This document shows, piece after piece, positions 32,301 through 41,300 of a stretch of 64,000 nt of DNA. The stretch is taken from contig OX424562.1 in NCBI GenBank assembly GCA_949152475.1, positions 4,216,001-4,280,000 on the forward strand, written 5' to 3'. The stretch comes from Terebella lapidaria (lineage: Eukaryota > Annelida > Polychaeta > Terebellida > Terebellidae). The notes under the pieces were generated by a model that worked only from the letters and a program-made list of their open reading frames with translations, searched no databases and had not been told where the DNA came from. Every line of letters starts with the position of its first letter. Within the stretch, counting starts at the first letter, position 1. The position numbers were made by a program, and so were the translations under genes.

Positions 32301-35300
32301 TATCTGTCCAGCAACTTCGAAACAACAGTAGATCCTTCCTATGTAACTGCATATCTGTTTTACATGTGTTTCAGACACTGATGTGTGTGCTAGGAGCCAG
32401 CCCTGACATACAGAACCCCACGACAGGCCGCACAGCGCTACACTATGCTAGCCAGAGAAACGAGCTAGAAGTTGTTAGGTAAACTACGAAAATAACACTT
32501 AAAGCACCATGCTAGTTGTGTGCAATACCAACTCTAAACTTGGAATTCCATATTTCATATCATGTTTGGTTAGCCTGCTAGCTGATTTGCCATGTTTTGG
32601 CATCTGATTTGTTGTGTTTTGGTTTGGCAGCACTCTGCTGAAGCGTGGTGCTGACTACAATGTAGAGGATGTAGATGGAGCGCGGCCGGATGAGTTGGCG
32701 GCCATCTTCAGGGCCACCGACTGTCACGGTGTCATACAGAAAACCCGTGCTGAGAGAATCTCAAAGCTGAGAGCATGTGTGGAGCAGGTCAGTCAGTCAG
32801 CTCATATTCTAGTACTAAGTTGAATGTTTCGTTGTTATGTATGATACATTTATTGACTAGGTTTGTGCAGCCAAGTAAAGTTGATCCCTTTGCACATTGT
32901 AGGTACAAAAAGTACATATCAATAGGATATATATGTGTATATATTGTATAAAACCGTTTATAAGCAGGTATTTTGGTGACCATAACACATGAAATGTTTT
33001 CAAGGATATGCTGTTTGCCGGCCTGCTAATGTACATGTTATCTGTCATCATGTTGTAGGACAGTTTAACAGCAGCAGACCTGCGAGCCAGCGACCTGTTT
33101 GACACAGACAGTGACGGATACACACTGCTGATGCTTGCGGCCCGACACAATAGCACCAAGTCACTGGGGTGCCTCCTCGGACATACTGGTGTCCCTGTCA
33201 ACGCTCAGCATGAACAGGTCAGTAATCTGTGGCAGCAGGCCGGGGAATACTGAATAACTCTTAGAGAAATTGTGGTTCACTTTCCAACTGACTGGCTTTT
33301 TTGTTCAAACAAGATTTCAAAACTTGGATTTTATATACCGGTAGAATTTACTCAAGGAAATTTACTAATTTGCTTTTTCGCTTTGTTTTGCTCGCAGACT
33401 TTGAAAACAGCATTGTCATATGCTTCTAAGTTTGGTCACTCTGATGCTGTGGACTTGTTGTTGAGGTAAACATTGTGTGGAAATAGTGTGTGTCTACAGG
33501 CATTCTGCCGAGCCTTTGATTTAATGTTTTTATGTCGGACATTTCTGTTTGGCAGACATGGAGCGAATCCTGCCATCAAAGACATTGAGGGACAAATGGC
33601 GATACATAGTGCCATCATTCACCACCAGGTGTCAGCACTGGAGGTCCTGTTACAGAATCCAGCGGCTCTAACAGTAAGACCCTGTGATGTGTACTGGCCA
33701 TAGGATTGATGTTGATACATAGTTGTTGTAGTTGGAAAGTGCATGTATCGTACTTGTATTTGGCATTTCAAGCGCACTGTACTGTTGAAATATTTGTGAT
33801 ATATTTGATACCTGCGACGAAGAAACACTCGATTTCATTTCGAAAAGACCTAGAAATCATTGTCTAAGGTGCCAAGAAAGCAGGGGTGTACTCTTAATAC
33901 GACATGCGCACTTAAATGGGTGAATATAGTACATGTAATCAGTATATGTTCCCTATACATGTATAATGTACATGCATGTCACATATGTCTTAGTTTGTAG
34001 CTAGATGTACATATGAACTGTAGGGATGTGTTTTGTTTTGTCCAGGGTTTGTCACTTGGTCAGCAACTCTCCACACACCCGGGAATCCACAAACTGGTCA
34101 TCGACGCCATTCACAGGTCAGCATGCATCATGAATATCTTTTCTTAGGCTGCAATCGAGAGAAAACCTGCTTGTATATCGATGGTAACTGTCAGCTATTA
34201 ATATTTTTACAGGCGGCAAAAGAACGTGGTGATCCCGTGTCTGTTTGAGGGCAGCACGAGCGGCGACTCTCACAAAGTCTTCACCACTCTGGAAGACGGA
34301 GATTGTGTCAATCCCGTGGTCTGTAACATTCCCTTGACTTCAGAAAGGTTGACATCAAGTTTACATTTATCGTTGGCTAGCTCATGACTATGAACATTTT
34401 TGTTTGTTCCTTGTGCAGAGCGGTCATGGTGATTGGCCGATGTTTCTCGCTGCGGAAAACGGACATCTGGAAGTTTTCAAGATGATTCATGAGGTTTGTT
34501 TATGGTGTATCAGGCTTTGAGTAGTTAGAGGTATTCATAATAAAATTACAAAATGACCATACAGTTCCACTACGAGCATAAAGTTGACAACTATGTTCCC
34601 AGGCTGGCGGTGACATGAAGCGAAGACATCCACAGACAGGTAACAGTGTTCTCCACGCCTCCTGCAGTCAAGGTCACCTAGAGGTCACTGAGTACATCCT
34701 GGCACACTGCCAAAACTGCGGCAGTACGTGTCCCAAGGAGCCTTGCGGGATGATCAACGCACTCAACTACCGTAAACAAACGCCTCTCGTCCTTGCTGCC
34801 AAGAAAGGTGGGGAGGAGTCTGCAATAAGATGTTGCAAAGTATACCATGCCCATGACTCTTGGATAATTGTCTGACCATACACATCACCACACAGAATTC
34901 TGTGTGAGAACCTCCCATGTTTGATGAACCATGGCGTTGATTTGCTGTTGACAGGTAGTTTCCGACTGGTCAGTCTTTTGTTGGACCATGGCGCGACGTC
35001 GTCTATCTTAGACCCTGACACCGGACAACTGTTCATCTGTCAGTTTGAAGGTCTGCAGTACATCATCGAAAACCACCGCAAACAGCACGCGAAGGCAATC
35101 ATGTCCGCTATCAGGGATAGACGCACCTTGAGCAAACTTTGCAAAGTATTCCTGGTAAGTGCATAGACCTACTCTGTACAGGAAATACTGGTTAATGTAT
35201 ATGAATGCCTAGGTAATAGGGACGATACACAAGAAATATCAAATTTGGATTACAATAACTCAAGTGACCTTTGAACCTGGCCAGCCCCAGTTTGATCACA

Positions 35301-38300
35301 ACCTGCGAGACCACAGTGGAGACACGCCTCTGATGGTGGCTGGTCGTCTAGGCAACATAGACGTGGTTCACTTCCTCCTGAAGACTGCTGTGTACGACGT
35401 GTTCCCCTCCCCGCCATCGAACGCCAACCTCAGCATGTCAGTACACAGATTCCTTAAGAGATGTACTACAGGTCGTCTTGTGTTTTACATATTAGACTTT
35501 AGTCAGTGATATCTGTCAAGTTCTCGACTTCAATATACTTGACCTTGCCTTAGCTAGAGCAGCGTCCTCCATAAAATCCTCTTTCTGTCTGGACACTTGT
35601 AATCCAATCAAGTTTATTTTAAAATGAGTTAATAGATTGAATGATAATCAAAAATTTAATATTCAGATTGAAATTTCACTTGGACTCAGTCAAGAGATTA
35701 CCTAAAACAAGCTCTAAATGTTCAGAAACATTTTATTCAAAATGCAGGCTGTGCTGTGACTCTGATGTAGACTCGGGTAACATCGCAGACCTGACCATGA
35801 CGTCGCACTGTAGAGTCGGCCAGACCACAGAGCAAGACGTCGGCTGTTGTTTAACTGGGAGTGGGGACAGCCAAGTACCTCATGGCAACGGGGCCCCAGA
35901 CCTAGGCGCCAGCACCCCACAGCCGTATGCATCTCATTCATGCATGGATAGATCAAAGCAGTTTGCTTTATAAAGTCAGCTGTCAGTAGAGACAACTTGA
36001 CACCTTAAAACAATGTATCAAACGACAAAAAATCCAGTGATATAGGACATGATTAGTTCAATTCTTTGAATTAAATTATTTCAACCTTTGAACACAGAGA
36101 GTAAAAGCTAACCTTGTTTGTGCCCCCCTAGTGTTGAGGCGCCGGAGCCTGTGCTGTTCTCGCTGCCACCAGAGGGCACTGAGGAGGAGGAGGAGACGGC
36201 GATGCGAGACAACATCTCCTCGTTGCTGGACAGTATCGCTAGCGTCAGCCGCGGCAGCGTCTTCGTCAACCGTTAGTCGAGCAGTTATTACACACTCACT
36301 AGACACAATCAGCAGATATGATATCAAAAAGATAGCATACCTAGCTCGAATGGAAACTTTCATAACTAAATGTTTGTCATCTCGGCATCTTACTCCACAT
36401 GGGTTTCTGTCCTTGCCCATACTTGTATGTAATATTTCATCAAACTATTTTCTGCCATGATCATCTTCGTGTCTCTGTTGTACACAATCTGTATTCCACT
36501 GTTCACATGATTCCCCCTGCAGACCGACGAGTGAGCCACATTTGTGCGGTGAACCCTCGGGACTGGAGCACTGTGTACCACAGAGTCATCGAAGGCGGTG
36601 ACAATGTGGGCGTCATCAAGGCTCTCTTAGAGTGCGACCAATCAGCAGTCAACATGCAGGACATCAACGGGTACAGTCCTCTACACAGGGCCTGTGAGCG
36701 TGGACGTCGTCGCATTGTACAGAAACTCTTGGTGAGTGATTGTATGCCCCCAGGTACATACAATGTATGTTGTACGCATAATAGGAACATCAATTTCAAG
36801 CTTGTTGTGTGGCTATTCAAAAGTAAAACATTGGCACCACAAATTTTCCTATTTATTGCCATACCACTACCTCTATAATAAACTCTTTGGGTAATCTTAC
36901 CTTGGCATTCAAAGAAGAGGAGAGAGAAATGAATGTCACAAGAATTTTCTCAAAATTCCTGACATCCATCTCGAACTCGAAATTGAAGGAAATTACTCTC
37001 ACACATCTCAGATTCCCCGCGGTGTAGATGTGACGTCACACCGGTCATATGATTGACCTTAACCGCCATTAATTTGCTCCTCCATTGTTGGATGTGCAGC
37101 AAGTCTTGCTTTCGGCATTCAAAGTCGAATTTCTTCACGTCTACGATCGTCTTTAGGCTGTTCTTTGCACAGCTTTTTCTTCAGTAGATCGTTCTTTCGT
37201 TGTTAGACTAGCTTAGAGTTAGTGATTTGCGATTTTTTTGGGAGGAAATGGTAAAGCCTCCCCAGGCCCCTTTCCTTCCCCCATTATCGCCCGTTTGTAC
37301 TTCGATGTTTGATATGTTTCAGATATGAAGTGCATCGTTTGCAAACACTACCTTCCTAAGTGGGAGGCTCATAACGCCTGCTGGCAGTGTAGGGACACTG
37401 TTTATTGCCGTCCTTCAGCCACCTGTGAGTTATGCGCGGATTGGTCCATCGACGAGTGGAAACTCTGTCTTCAAGGCTTACGGGAGATTCAGGCCCGCAG
37501 GTTTGCTGGTTGCCCTACTCCCCCTTCCCCGTCAGATTCTGATAGCGCCAGGCCGCGTCCCAAGGCGTCTGAGGAACGCAAGCGGCGTTTAGATTTGCAG
37601 TTAACCAATGCTGTTTGTGCTGTAAGTTTTGATTTATCATTGTCATTTTCTTTCAGCCAGGTACGGGTCCCGGGAGCCGCGCGTTCGGCTCTCGGCACCC
37701 TAACTTCCCCACAACCTACGGGTTTGTGTGGCTCACTTTTGGCTCCCTCTCTACTGGCCCCTCGTTCTCATGCTTCTCTGGCTGAACGACCTGGGTTTCA
37801 GTGTCCGAGTGTGGTTTCGGGGTCTGCCGGTTCCGTCGGGCTCACGACGGTTCCCTGCGCCCGGGATCCCTCTGGACAGAGAGTGTTGTTTCCCCCTCCG
37901 GGTCGGGCACCTGCCCCCGGAGCTGGGTTTCAACCCCATAGCCAGGGCGGATTTCGGTCCGGGCCCGTGTCGCCAGTGATACGGCCGCCGGCACCCGATT
38001 TCCCGTCGGTTACTGGACCCCAGGCCGTGGCTACCGGAGCCGTGGCCAGTAGGGGCCGGGAGCCAAGGGCCATGAGCCGTCCAAACCCATGGGTTCCTGG
38101 AGTTTCCATGTCTCCACGGTTTCCAGAGTTTCCTTTTTCTGATTCGCCCTGTGTGTTTCAGATCGCCGAGGATATCAAGGACGATTCCCCTCTTACGGCC
38201 CTGCCCTCCGGTTTCGTCGCCTCTAGCCAGGGTATGTTGTCCTTCGCCCAGTTGGCGGACCAAGGGTCTTCCCGTGCGTCGGAGCCGTCCGGTGTTCCTG

Positions 38301-41300
38301 TCCAAGCTCTTCCACGACGTCAGAGCAGCGCCTTAGGGGCGAGCTTCAGTCTTTTCGGGAAGAGATGTTAGGCCAGTGGCAGCAGTTTCTGGCGAGGTTC
38401 ACGCCTCCACAGCCGCCACCGCCCCCGTCTTCCCCTCTGCTTAGGGAAGAGCCGTCTTCAGATGAGGAACCTTCCCTACAGGTCTCTCAGTCGGCTGACC
38501 AGCCGTTACCTGGCCCGTCAGGCCTCACGCTTCCGCGAAAGCGTAAGGCGGACCCGGACCAGGAGGCGGACCAGCCCGAGTCCGACGACCCTCTCTCTTG
38601 GGGGGAGAAGTTGGATTTTGTGAAGAGGGTCCTCCCGGGTTTGTGGCCCGAAGAGCATGCTCCGGCCCCAGTCAAGAAGGTGGCTCGTTCGATGATCTCT
38701 TCTGAGATAGAGCACCCCCGGCCGTCGAAGGACGCCTTACGGTTCCCTCTGTCACAGGGAGTTCGCGGCTCCATGCAGGAGCGCATGGACGAGACCATCA
38801 GGTCCAACAAGTCGGCGATTGGCGCGTATCCTGCTCGCCCGTCTGTCAACGACTACTATACGTCGTCGGAGTTGGACGACAAGCCTACAGCTTTGAGGAG
38901 GCATCACCCCCATTACGCCTTTTTCAAGGAGCCTAAGGCCGTGGAGATCCCATGGGCGGCCTTGGCGGAGCTGCAGCACACGTTTCGAGTGGGGCTGGCC
39001 ACGGATTCGGCCATGGACTGGCTGTCGATGGCTACGAGACGGGCCATTCTTCAGTGCCGTGACCAGGTCCTGGACAACCCTGACGTCGACCGGGATGATT
39101 TGGCAGAAGCCTTATTGAGCTGCGCTTCATTGGTCACCTCCATTGGCAAAGGTGTCGGTGACAAGGTGGCCCTGGACTCCCACTCACTCTGGGTGTCCGA
39201 GTTGTGGCGGCGTGACGCCTTCCTCTCATCCCTCAAGTTCGAGGTTCCGGACCAGCTCATGACAGACATGAGAGTTCTCCACCCCGTTATCCCCTCTTCC
39301 GGAGCCCCTACTTCACTTCTACTCCCTGACCGTTCTGCGGAGTTGCGGGAGGTGAAGAAGGAGGCCGACGAGAAGGCCGCGAAGTCCTCTACTTCCAATG
39401 CCCTCCTGAGCCAGTCGAAGTCTCTGGAACGCCTCACACAACAGATGGTTTCGGCCTTTAAGAAGCCCCAGTCTGCAGTTCAGCAGTCTCAGCCTCAGCA
39501 ACAGCCGACTCGTGGCCGTGGTAGAGCGAGAGGCAGGGCCTCAGGGTTGCCCTTTCGCGGGGCCTCTGCCGGCAGCACCCGAGGAGACCGTGGTCGTGGC
39601 CGAGGCCGAGGACGCGGAGAGGCTCCCAAGCCCGCAGGGGAAAAGAAACCGGGTACGTATAGCTTCGGATTCCGGGCCGGATCCTTTGCTCGAGTGTCGA
39701 GAAGAGCTGCATGGTCAGCTCGTTTCGGTCGATATTCCTTCCTCAGACGAGCCCGTAGGAGCTCGTTTAATTCTGTTTTGGAAAGAGTGGGAGCGGCTCG
39801 GGGCTTGCCCCTGGGTCGTCTCGACGCTCCGTCGAGGATTCGGCCTGAAATTCGAGAAATTGCCACCGTTATCGCCCGTCCCAAGGGGTTTCACTCTTCC
39901 AAACGATCCAGAACGCCGCCGTGTTCTCCACGAGGAGATAACGGCGATGATCGAGAAACAAGCGATAGAACCTGCTCCCGGGGACACTCCCGGGTTCTAC
40001 AGCGTGTTGTTTGTGGTTCCCAAAGCGTCGGGGGGTTGGAGACCAGTGATAGATCTTTCTCCGTTGAACAAGTTCTTAATAGTGCCGACGTTTTCCATGG
40101 AAACGCCGGAGCAAGTTCGTTCAGTCATGCCTCGCGATTCGTGGGTGGTAACGATCGATCTCAAAGATGCCTATTTCCATATTCCAATGAAACCTGCAGT
40201 TCGCAAATACCTGAGATTTCTCTATCTCGGCCGCGTATGGCAGTTTCGGGCGCTCCCGTTCGGATTATCGACAGCGCCGTGGATTTTCACCATGGTGGCT
40301 CGGGAAGTCCAGATTCTCGCCCACAAGCGGGGGATTTTTATCCACCAATATCTCGACGATTGGCTAATCCGGCACCATTGTCGCGAAACGCTGATCGTCC
40401 AAGCACAGTTTGTGGTAAATCTATGCTCACGGATGGGGTTCAAAATCAACCAAAAAAAGTCCGACTTGTCACCGCGTCGAGACTTCGTCTTCTTGGGGTA
40501 TCGTTATCAGACTACCTCAGAGACTGTGTTGCCGACGCTGGATCGTCAGTCAAAATTATCCGTGCTGTCAGAAGGCTTCCTTCGTCGCATTCCACAGACG
40601 GCCAGACGCTGGCAGTCCCTTCTCGGGATGCTGGCGTCCACGGAAAAGTTAGTTCCGTTGGGCCGCCTGCACATGCGGCCTATTCAGCGGCATCTACACT
40701 CTCAATGGTCCCAGGTCACGGGAGACAGATCCCAGCTCGTGCAGGTCTCTCCGGAAGTCGTTTCCCATCTGCAATGGTGGCTGGATCCCGTCAATCTGCT
40801 CCGAGGGTCGTCATTCCGCCGGCCGCTTCCATCCAGGCACGTATTTACGGATGCCAGTATGGACGGCTGGGGCGCTCACTGGGACGACAGCGAGGTCTCG
40901 GGCACCTGGTCTTCGTCTCAGCAGGAATGGCACATAAACCTGTTGGAACTGGAGGCCGTGTTCTTGGCTCTCAGGCATTGGGAAACACATTTCCTCAATC
41001 AGGCTGTGTTGGTGGCCACCGACAACTCCACCGTTGTCGCTTACATCAACAAGCAGGGCGGTACGAAGTCCCAGTCGCTGTGCCAGGCCGCTATCGACCT
41101 CCTGCTCTGGTGTCACGACCGGGGTATTTCGCTTTTCGCGAGGCATATCCCTGGTCATATGAATGTTTGGGCGGACCGCCTCTCCCGGAGGGGCCAGGTC
41201 CAGGCCATGGAGTGGAGTCTTGCCCCCAGGGTATTCCAATCTCTCTGCGGCCTATGGGGCACGCCGATGGTCGATTTGTTTGCGACCCGGTGGAACCACA

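Noticed and set aside
37489..39987. Several minus-strand frames across the DIRS element
   Set aside because: Shadows in GC-rich coding sequence of the opposite strand; none has a domain.
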